61,046 nucleotides of DNA. Source: DATGCT01 sp964495575. Its GTDB lineage: Bacteria > Patescibacteriota > Minisyncoccia > UBA6257 > GWB1-50-10. The position numbers and the translations under genes are program-made. Within the stretch, counting starts at the first letter, position 1; each line of letters opens with the position of its first letter. The stretch lies in contig CAZBVS010000001.1 in assembly GCA_964495575.1 (NCBI GenBank), positions 1 to 61,046 of the forward strand. Direction: 5' to 3'. Shown here one piece after another: positions 50,786 through 58,696 of the stretch. The notes under the pieces are model-generated. The model saw only the letters and a program-made list of their open reading frames with translations, had not been told where the DNA came from and did not search any database.

Positions 50786-51871
50786 TTATTCTACAAACTT
50801 CAAGTTTATCCTTTTGTCTTCTTTATTCACCTCTTTAATCTCAAAGGTGTAAGTCTCTTCTTTGTCAATCTTTTCTTTCATCTCTTCCTCTCCGCCAAAC
50901 TCTGTTACGTGAACCTGTCCTTGAATCTCGTCATCAAGCTTTATTACAGCCCCAAAAGGATTTAAGCTATACACCTCTCCTTCAACCCCGTCTCCTTCTT
51001 TGTATCTTTCTTCAACCTCGTCCCAAGGATCTTTTTCAAGAGCCTTTAGGGATAGTGATATCTTTCCGTCTTTTATCTCAATAATCTTTGCTTTTATTTC
51101 ATCATCCATACTTACTACCTCTTTAGGGTTGTCAATAATTCTGTGAGCAAGCTCTGAGATATGAATTAATCCTTCTACATCAGGATTATCGGTAAACTGG
51201 ATAAACACTCCGAAATCAGCTATTCCGGTTACTATTCCCCCTACTATCTGGCCTTCTTCATAATCTTTTACTAGTTCTTTAGAGCTTAGCTTGTTGGCTG
51301 CTTTTTCAGAAACAATTAGTTTGTTAGATTTTTGGTTTGCGTCAATTATCTTTACCTCAAGTTTTTCTCCAACAAGTTTTTCAAGCTCTTTTTCAATTTT
51401 CTTAGGGTCGTTGTCTTCAATATCGGGATAATTTTCAGAAGTTAACTGAGAAGCTGGTAAGAAAGCTTGCACATTTTCTATCTTAGTTAACAAACCTCCT
51501 TTGTTAGCGCTGTAAGGTTTTGTTTCGATGACTTCTTCTTTTTCGTATAGCTCATTTATCTTCAACCAGTTTTTCTGCCTTTCTGCCTCTGAAAGGGATA
51601 GCTCAACCAACCCTTCATCGTTATTTGCTTTTACAACCTTTGCTTGAATAGCATCACCCACCTCTGATTCTTTGACGACGTTCTTTGCTCCAAGTAATTC
51701 TCCACGGTAAATGATACCGGTGCCAAATTTTCCTAAATCAACCATTACCTCTCTTGAGCTCTTTTCAATGATCTTTCCTTCTACTAAATCACCCGGCTTC
51801 AAGAATGCAAAAACATCGGGGTTGTCTTTAATAAACTTTATAAATGGATTTGTATTTGGTTTTGTTGTCAT
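50786..51871 (-). CDS. rpsA: 30S ribosomal protein S1
   Basis: 361 aa with four S1 RNA-binding domains: about 20-90 (DLVEGKIIEKSSREVMVDL), 105-175 (divergent), 200-270 (GQIVGGIVTGIADFGVFIQF, HISELAH) and 285-355 (GDGVEGEVYSLNPFGAVIKL, HVTEFGG). This is the shorter S1 of many non-proteobacteria (E. coli has six domains). S1 helps bind structured mRNA leaders; its importance in a genome with many leaderless genes is of interest. Upstream on the minus strand is TATATA close to the ATG. Terminator at 50738. Confidence 0.93.
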   Translation of the reverse strand: MTTKPNTNPFIKFIKDNPDVFAFLKPGDLVEGKIIEKSSREVMVDLGKFGTGIIYRGELLGAKNVVKESEVGDAIQAKVVKANNDEGLVELSLSEAERQKNWLKINELYEKEEVIETKPYSANKGGLLTKIENVQAFLPASQLTSENYPDIEDNDPKKIEKELEKLVGEKLEVKIIDANQKSNKLIVSEKAANKLSSKELVKDYEEGQIVGGIVTGIADFGVFIQFTDNPDVEGLIHISELAHRIIDNPKEVVSMDDEIKAKIIEIKDGKISLSLKALEKDPWDEVEERYKEGDGVEGEVYSLNPFGAVIKLDDEIQGQVHVTEFGGEEEMKEKIDKEETYTFEIKEVNKEDKRINLKFVE

Positions 51872-52020
51872 AGTTTTATATATCGAAGCCCATAGCCTCG
51901 GTGAACTACATATATAATGTGTAAATTCACTTCAAGTATTGTATACCAAACTTTTTAAAAAGCCAAATTTTTATGAATCTATATAAATTATATTCTTTTT
52001 TTCACTTGAAAATATGAGCC

Positions 52021-52026
52021 TATAAT
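52021..52026 (+). promoter_or_regulatory. -10 box upstream of the MBL-gyrA operon
   Basis: TATAAT with a predicted start near 52033, giving a leader of about 93 nt before the ATG at 52126. No good -35 element at the usual distance. Confidence 0.5.
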
Positions 52027-52042
52027 GTGATAATTAAGGTAA

Positions 52043-52110
52043 GTTAACAGGGGTGCCTCGTGCGTCAACGATGACAGCAATGTCATCGAAATTTTATGGA
52101 TACCCGTTAA
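52043..52110 (+). promoter_or_regulatory. Structured leader RNA of the MBL-gyrA operon
   Basis: TTAAC-(AG)-GGGT (52044-52054) pairs with ACCC-GTTAA (52102-52110) to close the element. Inside is a perfect hairpin CGATGAC-AGCAAT-GTCATCG (52069-52088). A U-rich stretch follows directly and leads to the ATG, with no Shine-Dalgarno sequence. It does not match a riboswitch class I recognise. It could be an attenuator or protein-binding leader. Confidence 0.5.
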
Positions 52111-52125
52111 AATTTTTATTTTTTT

Positions 52126-52698
52126 ATGATAATAACTTATCAAGACGACAATTATTTCAAGCTTCAATCAGGGGACGACACTATATTAGTAGATCCGACA
52201 GATCAGAGATCTTTTCGAGGAGCAAACATAGTTTTGAACACTAAAAAACCTGCTGTTACCGAAGAACCTTCCTCAGAAGAAGAGATATTTTGGGTAGATC
52301 ACAGCGGTGAATATGAGATAGGAGGAACCAGGATTAACGGATGGCAATCCTCTTCAAACGATGAAGAAAAAACAATTTACCGTGTAGATTTTGAAGGATT
52401 TCGGGTAGTTATCTTCGGGTTTTTAGAAGAAGTGCCTGAAGAAGAGCTTCAAGAACATTTAACAGACGTAGACATTGTAATATGTCCTGCCGGAGGAGAC
52501 AGCCTTGTTAAACCTAACAAAATAGCCAAGTTTATTCGTCAGATTGAACCTGGCCTTATTATCCCTTCCTTCTCTAAGGATCTGAAAAGCTTTTTAAACG
52601 AGTTTAACACCAAAGATTGCAAGGAAGAAGAAAAAATTGTTTTAAGGAAGAACGATGTTAAGAAGGGGGAGATGGAAGTACGTTGTTTAAAAAGTTAA
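52126..52698 (+). CDS. Metallo-beta-lactamase-like fold protein, degenerate
   Basis: 190 aa. The opening ITYQDDNYFKLQSGDDTILVDPTDQRSF and the segment VDHSGEYEIGGTRINGW resemble UlaG-type MBL proteins, but the H-x-H-x-D-H metal motif is absent: the position is occupied by NIVLNTKKPAVTEE. DVDIVICPAGGDS and RQIEPGLIIPSFSKD match later MBL strands. It is probably a non-catalytic or altered member. It leads an operon with the 139-aa protein (1 nt) and gyrA (2 nt). Confidence 0.6.
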   Translation: MIITYQDDNYFKLQSGDDTILVDPTDQRSFRGANIVLNTKKPAVTEEPSSEEEIFWVDHSGEYEIGGTRINGWQSSSNDEEKTIYRVDFEGFRVVIFGFLEEVPEEELQEHLTDVDIVICPAGGDSLVKPNKIAKFIRQIEPGLIIPSFSKDLKSFLNEFNTKDCKEEEKIVLRKNDVKKGEMEVRCLKS

Positions 52699-52699
52699 G

Positions 52700-53119
52700 A
52701 TGTCCTTTGTTGAAAAAACAAAAAATATAATAAAAGGAATAACTAGAAAGATCAGAAAAATTAGACGCTCTGATCAGAAAACAAAAAGAAACTGGTTGAT
52801 TCTAAGCACCGCTGTAGCCACGATCTTAATAATAGGGTTATGGGTCTGGTATATAAATTTTACTGTCTCTGGTATCTCTGGTATAAACAAAGAGGCTAAT
52901 GATTCTGAGGTTGGTAACATTGAATCAGAACCAAATAAATCTGGAGTTATTAATATCTTTGTTAGAGGTTTCGTAGTTATTAAAGATGCCGTAGCTCAAA
53001 GATTTAAAGGAATGTTTACGGAAGTAAATTCTTTAATTAAAAGAACAAAAGATAGTTTTAATAATGTAAAAGAATACACTCCGGAGGCTTCAAGTAGTAT
53101 TCCTTTTGAAACACAATAA
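52700..53119 (+). CDS. Single-TM protein of unknown function
   Basis: Not recognised. 139 aa: a basic N-terminal 33 residues (KNIIKGITRKIRKIRRSDQK), a membrane helix at about 32-52, and an exported or luminal stretch with ISGINKEANDSEVGN and a hydrophobic segment near 78-92 (VINIFVRGFVVIKDAVA), which could be an amphipathic helix. Position between an MBL-like gene and gyrA, with 1-2 nt gaps, shows co-transcription but not function. Confidence 0.6.
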   Translation: MSFVEKTKNIIKGITRKIRKIRRSDQKTKRNWLILSTAVATILIIGLWVWYINFTVSGISGINKEANDSEVGNIESEPNKSGVINIFVRGFVVIKDAVAQRFKGMFTEVNSLIKRTKDSFNNVKEYTPEASSSIPFETQ

Positions 53120-53121
53120 AC

Positions 53122-55605
53122 ATGTCTAAGAAAAAAAAGAAAAAATCAAATAAAAAAGAAGACAAGAAGCCTGAAAGTGAGATAAGAGTTTCTAAAATCA
53201 CAGAAGAGCTTCAAGAATCATACATTGATTACGCAATGTCTGTCATTGTCTCTCGAGCCATCCCTGATATCCGGGATGGTCTCAAACCTGTCCAAAGAAG
53301 AATTCTTTGGGCAATGTGGGATGATAACTTAACTTATAAATCTAAGTTTAGAAAATCAGCTAATGTTGTTGGTCAGGTTCTTGGACGTTATCACCCTCAT
53401 GGAGACTCCGCCGTGTACGACGCTATGGCTCGAATGGCTCAGGATTTCTCTCTTCGGTACCCTCTAATAGATGGGCAAGGTAACTGGGGATCCATTGACG
53501 GAGACAGCCAGGCTGCTATGCGATATACCGAGTGTCGATTAACAAAGATATCCGGTGAACTTTTAAAAAACATTGAGAAGGATACCGTTGATTGGCAGGC
53601 TAACTACGATAACACTAGGCAGGAACCCAAGTTTCTGCCGGCTAAGCTCCCTGGTTTGCTGTTAAACGGAACTATGGGGATCGCTGTAGGTATGGCCACT
53701 AGTATTCCTCCCCATAACCTTTCTGAGATAATTGATGCTACCAAACATTTAATTAAAAACCCTGATGCAACTGTAAAAGAGTTAATGCGGTATCTTCCAG
53801 GGCCTGATTTTCCAACCGGAGGAGAGATATATGAAGCTGAAGAGCTAGAAAAAGCGTATTCTACAGGCCGAGGTTCTGTAGTTATTCGCGCTGTTACCGA
53901 TGTCGAAAAAAGAAAGAAGCACATGACGATCGTTGTAGATGAAATTCCTTACCAAGTTAACAAAGCCCGGTTGATTGAAAAAATAGCCAACCTAGTTAAG
54001 GACAAAAAGATTCAGGGGATAAAAGATGTTCGTGATGAATCAGGCCGAGATGGGATGAGGATTGCTATTGAGTTGAAACAAAGCGTAAATCCTCAAAGAA
54101 TCCTTAATCAACTTTATAAAAACACCCGACTTCAAACCAAGTTCCACTTTAATATGGTGGCTTTAGTTGATGGAATCCAGCCTCAGGTAGTTTCTTTAAA
54201 AGATATTCTCTCAGAATATATTAAGCATCGAAAGAAAACTATCACCCGAAGATTAAAGTACCGACTTAAAAAAGCAGAGGACAGAGCCCACATATTAGAA
54301 GGATTGGTGGTAGCGTTGGATGATATAGATGCTGTTATAAAAACAATTAAAAAATCTGAGAACAGGAAAAAGGCTCATAAAAACTTAGTTAAAAAATTTG
54401 ATCTTTCTAAGGTTCAAGCCGATGCTATTTTAAACATGAAGCTTCAGAGCCTTGCTTCCTTGGAAGCTAAGAAGATTAAAGATGAACTAGAAGAAAAGAA
54501 AGAACTTATCAAAGAGCTTAAAACCATCCTTAAAAGCGATCAGAAAATTCTTGATATTATTATTGAAGAGCTTGATGAAATTAAAGAAGAGTATGGTGAC
54601 GAAAGGAAAACTAAAATGGTTGAAGGTTCTCTCAAAGAATTTAAAAAAGAAGACTTTATTCCTCAGAAAGAAGCTGTCATTCTCCTTACTAATGACGGAT
54701 ACATTAAAAGAATGACTCCTAAATCCTTCCGTCTTCAAGGCAGAGGAGGCCGTGGTCTTAAGGGTCTAAACCTCAAAGAAGAAGATAAGGTATCTAAACT
54801 ATTAGTAGCAAACACGCATGATGATATTCTTTTCTTCACCGACAGTGGGAATGTTTTCAAAACCCGGGTATATGAAATACCAAAATCATCCCGAACCGCC
54901 AAAGGTAAATTGGTCCACACCTTTCTTGGTCTCTCAGATGATGATAAAATCACCGCTGTCCTAGCGTATAACAGTGAAGAAAAGGAAGATGATGAGAAAT
55001 ACTTTGTCATGGGTACCGAGAACGGAATGGTAAAGAAGACCAAAATATCAGAGTTTGAAAACGTAAGAAGTACCGGAATAATTGCAGTTGGTCTTAAGGA
55101 TGATGATACTCTTCGCTGGGTAAAACGTTCTACCGGAGATGACGATTTCTTGTTTGTAACTAAAAACGGCCAGTCAATCAGATTTAGCGAAGATGAGGTT
55201 AGAGCAATGGGTCGTACCGCTTCTGGAGTAAAGGCGGTTGATCTGAAGAATAAGGATAAGGTTACTGGTTTTGTAGTAATTGACGAAGGAAAAAACAATA
55301 AAGATCAAAAGCTATTGGTAATTACAGAAAACGGATATGGTAAGAAAACTCCTATTAAAGAATATAAAACTCAGCGTCGTGGTGGAAAAGGAGTGGCTAC
55401 TGCTAAAACAACTAAGAAAACCGGTTCTTTGGCTGCCGCAAGCTTAATCGATAAAGAAGTGGATGACGTTATAGCTTTCACTGAAAAAGGTTTAGTTATT
55501 AAAACAGAGATAAAAGATATTCGCACCAGTGGACGCTCTACTCAAGGGGTGAAAATAATGAACGTAAATGACGATGATTCCTTGGTAGGCATCTTTTGTT
55601 CATAA
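53122..55605 (+). CDS. gyrA: DNA gyrase subunit A
   Basis: Type IIA topoisomerase subunit that cleaves and passes DNA. 827 aa. A Lys-rich start (MSKKKKKKSNKKEDKK) precedes the normal N-terminus ITEELQESYIDYAMSVIVSR. The catalytic Tyr is Tyr135 in AAMRYTECRL, and the quinolone-determining helix reads HPHGDSAVYD with Ser and Asp at the usual positions. The C-terminal beta-pinwheel includes the GyrA box QRRGGKG (751-757), which separates gyrase from topoisomerase IV. gyrB is not in this window. It ends the operon starting at 52126. Confidence 0.97.
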   Translation: MSKKKKKKSNKKEDKKPESEIRVSKITEELQESYIDYAMSVIVSRAIPDIRDGLKPVQRRILWAMWDDNLTYKSKFRKSANVVGQVLGRYHPHGDSAVYDAMARMAQDFSLRYPLIDGQGNWGSIDGDSQAAMRYTECRLTKISGELLKNIEKDTVDWQANYDNTRQEPKFLPAKLPGLLLNGTMGIAVGMATSIPPHNLSEIIDATKHLIKNPDATVKELMRYLPGPDFPTGGEIYEAEELEKAYSTGRGSVVIRAVTDVEKRKKHMTIVVDEIPYQVNKARLIEKIANLVKDKKIQGIKDVRDESGRDGMRIAIELKQSVNPQRILNQLYKNTRLQTKFHFNMVALVDGIQPQVVSLKDILSEYIKHRKKTITRRLKYRLKKAEDRAHILEGLVVALDDIDAVIKTIKKSENRKKAHKNLVKKFDLSKVQADAILNMKLQSLASLEAKKIKDELEEKKELIKELKTILKSDQKILDIIIEELDEIKEEYGDERKTKMVEGSLKEFKKEDFIPQKEAVILLTNDGYIKRMTPKSFRLQGRGGRGLKGLNLKEEDKVSKLLVANTHDDILFFTDSGNVFKTRVYEIPKSSRTAKGKLVHTFLGLSDDDKITAVLAYNSEEKEDDEKYFVMGTENGMVKKTKISEFENVRSTGIIAVGLKDDDTLRWVKRSTGDDDFLFVTKNGQSIRFSEDEVRAMGRTASGVKAVDLKNKDKVTGFVVIDEGKNNKDQKLLVITENGYGKKTPIKEYKTQRRGGKGVATAKTTKKTGSLAAASLIDKEVDDVIAFTEKGLVIKTEIKDIRTSGRSTQGVKIMNVNDDDSLVGIFCS

Positions 55606-55634
55606 CTTTATTTCGTTTTCTTTCGAAATTAGTT

Positions 55635-55640
55635 TAGAAT
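55635..55640 (+). promoter_or_regulatory. -10 box of family 1 SBP gene, leaderless
   Basis: TAGAAT with the ATG 9 nt after its end (55649). The 5' mRNA end would fall at or within 2 nt of the ATG. Confidence 0.5.
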
Positions 55641-55648
55641 AATTATAT

Positions 55649-56944
55649 ATGGATAAGAATAAAGTTATTATACTTGCTATACTTGGAAGTTTAGCAGCTT
55701 TAGTTTTGATTTTTGTAGTTGGGTTCTTTTTAAACAGAGGACCAGGTGAAGACTCTATTTATAATACTCAGGCTCAACTTGATGTCTGGGCTGTTTCTGA
55801 TAGAAAGGCAGCTTATGAAAAAGCTATCTCCGAGTTCAACAAAACTTACCCTAACATTACAGTTAACTACCGGCGTTTTGAAAATACCAATGAATACGAA
55901 GAAACCCTCCTTAATTCTTTAGCGGCTGGAGAAGGGCCAGATATTTTTGTCATTAAAAACAGTGATATCTTAAGGAAGGCTAACAAAACATTTCCTGTCC
56001 CGGAATCTCAGTATTCCTTATCAAATTTAAGGAATGATTTTCCTGAGGTAGTTGAACAAGACTTTTATTTCAACAACAAGATTTACGCTCTTCCAGCCTC
56101 TGTTGATACTCTTGCCATGATATATAACAAGAGTCTCTTTAACGAAGCTGCTATAGTTTATCCTGCTAAGAACTGGGAAGAGTTTAAAACTCAGACTAAA
56201 AAACTTACTAAATTCAATGATCAATCTGGCGATGTATCCCGAGCCGGAGCTGCTATAGGAGGTGCAGATAATATTAAGTATTCTTCTGATCTCCTCTCCC
56301 TTCTTATGATGCAGTCTGGGGCAGACATGGTAAGTGATAATTATGACTCAGCTACCTTTAGCTCCGAACCGGGTAGAGAAGCATTAGACTTTTATACTCA
56401 ATTTTCAAACCCTAACGCAGATTTATATACCTGGGATAGCTATCTTTCTCAAGATTTTGAATCGTTTGCCCGGGAAAACAACGCGGTTGTCTTCGGTTAT
56501 TCCACCGATTTAAAAGATTTAAAGGATAGAAATGTGTTTTTAGAGGTGGGCGTTGCCAAAGTACCTCAGATAAAAGAAAACAAAGAAATAGCTATCGCCG
56601 ATTACTTCGGTTACGCAGTTTCTCGACAAACTCGATATCCCACAATAGCTTGGGATTTTGTTAAGGTTCTAACCCTCGACTCTTCTGCTATAAGAAGTTA
56701 TCTTGATAACACGAAAAGACCTCCCGCCCTTAAATCTTTAATCCAGGAGTATAAAAATGATCAGGAACTTGGAGTTTTTGCAAAACAAGCTTTAATTGCC
56801 GAGTCCTGGAGGAAGCCTGATTTTGAGAAGACAGATAAGATTTTTGATCAGATGATAAAGGCAGTGGGAGATGAAGGAAAGGCCTCATACAGGATTTTAA
56901 GAAACGCAGAGGATGAAGTTTCTAATTTATTAAAATCTTTATAA
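55649..56944 (+). CDS. Family 1 extracellular solute-binding protein (sugar type), TM-anchored
   Basis: 431 aa. Family 1 SBP features: a membrane helix at about 7-28, then LDVWAVSDRKAAYEKAISEF, YRRFENTNEYEETLLNSLAAGEGPDIFV and the late NAVVFGYSTDLKDLKD region. These proteins bind oligosaccharides for ABC importers. No lipobox Cys follows the helix, so it is TM-anchored. No permease or ATPase gene is adjacent. It is followed 2 nt later by three pilin-like genes and may be co-transcribed with the first. Confidence 0.9.
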   Translation: MDKNKVIILAILGSLAALVLIFVVGFFLNRGPGEDSIYNTQAQLDVWAVSDRKAAYEKAISEFNKTYPNITVNYRRFENTNEYEETLLNSLAAGEGPDIFVIKNSDILRKANKTFPVPESQYSLSNLRNDFPEVVEQDFYFNNKIYALPASVDTLAMIYNKSLFNEAAIVYPAKNWEEFKTQTKKLTKFNDQSGDVSRAGAAIGGADNIKYSSDLLSLLMMQSGADMVSDNYDSATFSSEPGREALDFYTQFSNPNADLYTWDSYLSQDFESFARENNAVVFGYSTDLKDLKDRNVFLEVGVAKVPQIKENKEIAIADYFGYAVSRQTRYPTIAWDFVKVLTLDSSAIRSYLDNTKRPPALKSLIQEYKNDQELGVFAKQALIAESWRKPDFEKTDKIFDQMIKAVGDEGKASYRILRNAEDEVSNLLKSL

Positions 56945-56946
56945 CC

Positions 56947-57378
56947 ATGAATAATGTATTAAATATTTTAATAAGCGCTTTTGTTCTTTTATTAGTTGGC
57001 TTTTTTGCTTTTTCTCCGCTAGCGTTTGCTGCTCAGAAAGGTGCCCCCGATAGCGGCTCTATAATCTGGGAGGGGGTAACCTGTAATCAGCAAGGAGAAG
57101 ACCCTTGTGATTTTTGTGACATGATTAAGGTAGTCTCTAATATTGTTAATTTTCTAACCCGGTTAGCATATATAGTGGCCGCCGCTGTAATTGTAGCCGG
57201 GGGAGTGATGATAATGGTAAGTGGGGGTAATGAAAAAAGATTCTCTAAAGGTAAGAGTTTAATTACCAACGCTGTTATAGGTATTGTTATTACCTTAACC
57301 GCTTGGATTATTGTAAATACCCTTTTCCACATCATAACCGGTGATGAACAGTTTATTTGGTCCGAAATAGTGTGTTAG
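56947..57378 (+). CDS. VirB2/TrbC-like pilin 1
   Basis: 143 aa. A signal-type helix (about 6-28, ending AFAAQ) precedes a Cys-containing mature N-terminus (VTCNQQGEDPCDFCD) and two membrane helices (about 72-93 and 107-128) around a basic loop GGNEKRFSKGKSLI. This is the VirB2/TrbC pilin layout. In VirB2 systems the mature subunit polymerises into the pilus. Three such genes are in tandem here. It ends with another Cys (SEIVC), so up to four Cys could form disulfides. Confidence 0.8.
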   Translation: MNNVLNILISAFVLLLVGFFAFSPLAFAAQKGAPDSGSIIWEGVTCNQQGEDPCDFCDMIKVVSNIVNFLTRLAYIVAAAVIVAGGVMIMVSGGNEKRFSKGKSLITNAVIGIVITLTAWIIVNTLFHIITGDEQFIWSEIVC

Positions 57379-57381
57379 AAT
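57373..57381 (+). promoter_or_regulatory. Extended -10 of pilin 2 gene, leaderless
   Basis: TGT followed by TAGAAT (57376-57381), overlapping the end of pilin 1. The pilin 2 ATG starts 7 nt after the hexamer. Confidence 0.55.
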
Positions 57382-57387
57382 AAACAT

Positions 57388-57759
57388 ATGAAGAAATTAA
57401 CCTTATTTTTAATAACCTTCTTAGCCTTTACCTTTATCCTTGGAGTGCCTCATGTCCTAGCACAACAAGAAGGCTCCCCTACGGTAGGGTTAACTAACCC
57501 TCTTGAGGAATCAGGGGCTAACACGATAGGGGATGTTTTAACCAGAATTATTGATGGTCTTCAGGTTATCGCTATCCCAATAGCCGGTATTATGGTGTTA
57601 GTAGGTGGTTTTCAGATCCTTTTTGCTGCTGGAGACCCCGAGAAATTTAAGAAAGGTAAAAAAACAATCCTATATACAGTAATAGGTTATGCTATAATAT
57701 TAGTAGCTAACGGAATGGATAAATTAATTAAGGATATTTTGACACATTCCGTAGAATAA
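57388..57759 (+). CDS. VirB2/TrbC-like pilin 2
   Basis: 123 aa. Signal peptide at about 5-25 (LITFLAFTFILGVPHVLAQ), mature start QQEGSPTVGLTNP, then two membrane helices (about 55-77 and 92-112) with a basic loop AAGDPEKFKKGKKTIL. The loop pattern G-D-P-E-K-F-K-K-G-K matches the pilin 1 loop. No Cys in the mature part, unlike pilin 1. It has its own putative leaderless promoter. Confidence 0.82.
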   Translation: MKKLTLFLITFLAFTFILGVPHVLAQQEGSPTVGLTNPLEESGANTIGDVLTRIIDGLQVIAIPIAGIMVLVGGFQILFAAGDPEKFKKGKKTILYTVIGYAIILVANGMDKLIKDILTHSVE

Positions 57760-57822
57760 TTAAAAGTATTTTAATAAAAGGTCGTTTGAAAATATAGTCG
57801 AATTAACAAATTAAAATTAACA

Positions 57823-58191
57823 ATGAAAGATAAACTATATAAAGCGTTAGTATTTATTCCTATGATTGCTTTGTTGGCTACTCCAGTTTTAGGACTAGCA
57901 GCGGATCAACAACCTGGTTCAAAAATAACTTCTTTGACTCAAGTTGAGCAGTTGCTAGGTGGAATACTTGGTTGGCTTACCAGCTTTTTGTATATTGCCG
58001 CAGCTATAATGGTTATTATCGCAGGTTTCACCTATCTTGGTTCTCAAGGTGACGAAGAAAAAGTTAAAAAAGCCAAGAATATGTTAATTTACGCTGTGAT
58101 TGCTGTCGCATTAGGTCTAGTGGCTGGTGGAATTGGTTCATTAGTAGATAATATATTAAGTTCCGGCACGACCCCTAATGTAGCTCCGTAA
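57823..58191 (+). CDS. VirB2/TrbC-like pilin 3
   Basis: 122 aa. Signal helix (about 8-27, ending GLAADQ), two membrane helices (about 48-72 and 88-110) and a basic loop SQGDEEKVKKAKNMLI. The second helix is followed by a short Gly/Pro-rich end. The gene is separated from pilin 2 by 63 nt and ends at a strong terminator. Differences in loop and tail suggest different subunits and not simple duplicates. Confidence 0.82.
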   Translation: MKDKLYKALVFIPMIALLATPVLGLAADQQPGSKITSLTQVEQLLGGILGWLTSFLYIAAAIMVIIAGFTYLGSQGDEEKVKKAKNMLIYAVIAVALGLVAGGIGSLVDNILSSGTTPNVAP

Positions 58192-58212
58192 TTGTATCTT
58201 CATAAAAGAAGT

Positions 58213-58239
58213 AACCCCATCTCATAATGAGATGGGGTT
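58213..58239 (+). terminator. Terminator of the pilin operon
   Basis: AACCCCATCTCA-TAA-TGAGATGGGGTT, 12-bp stem then TTTTG, 22 nt past the stop codon. Confidence 0.93.
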
Positions 58240-58252
58240 TTTGATATTAATA

Positions 58253-58696
58253 CTACCACGTTCTAACAAGAAGGGTGTCCTTACTAGAAAGTGATTTTAA
58301 CTTAAAAACAAATTCCTCTGGAGGTCTTCTGTCTGCAACTCTAAAAGTATCTACCGTGCCATCTTTATACTTCGTAAGATGTGATTTTCCGTTGAGTGAC
58401 TGTATTCTATGCTTCATTCCATAAGTGTTAGCATCAATCCACCCACTCCACTTTTTATCGGTAACTTCTAGATAAAATCTGGAGTTCCGGTTTAGCTTCC
58501 GGTAGCCAAAATGATTGTATTTAATAAGCTTCACTTCTGGTTTTTTATTGAATCTCTCTTCAATCACTCCAGAAGCTTTATCTACAACCTTTTTTTTAGC
58601 AGATTGGAATCCACCGAAAAAGCTGAGGAGGACTATAATGAGCACAGTAAAAATCATTATTTTAACTGCCTTTTTTCTGTCAATTAGCTTACTCAT
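58253..58696 (-). CDS. Anchored small protein downstream of SPFH-like gene
   Basis: Not recognised. 147 aa with an N-terminal anchor (about 10-30, VKIMIFTVLIIVLLSFFGGF), a basic juxtamembrane stretch, and an exported mixed domain with SRFYLEVTDKKWSGWIDANT and KDGTVDTFRVADRRPPEEF. A strong GGAGG lies about 6 nt before the ATG. The start overlaps the SPFH-like gene's end by 8 nt, so the two are translationally coupled and probably work together. Confidence 0.6.
   Translation of the reverse strand: MSKLIDRKKAVKIMIFTVLIIVLLSFFGGFQSAKKKVVDKASGVIEERFNKKPEVKLIKYNHFGYRKLNRNSRFYLEVTDKKWSGWIDANTYGMKHRIQSLNGKSHLTKYKDGTVDTFRVADRRPPEEFVFKLKSLSSKDTLLVRTW

Noticed and set aside
52050..52110. TPP riboswitch, from the GGGGTGCC start
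   Set aside because: The element is too short and lacks the other conserved TPP boxes.
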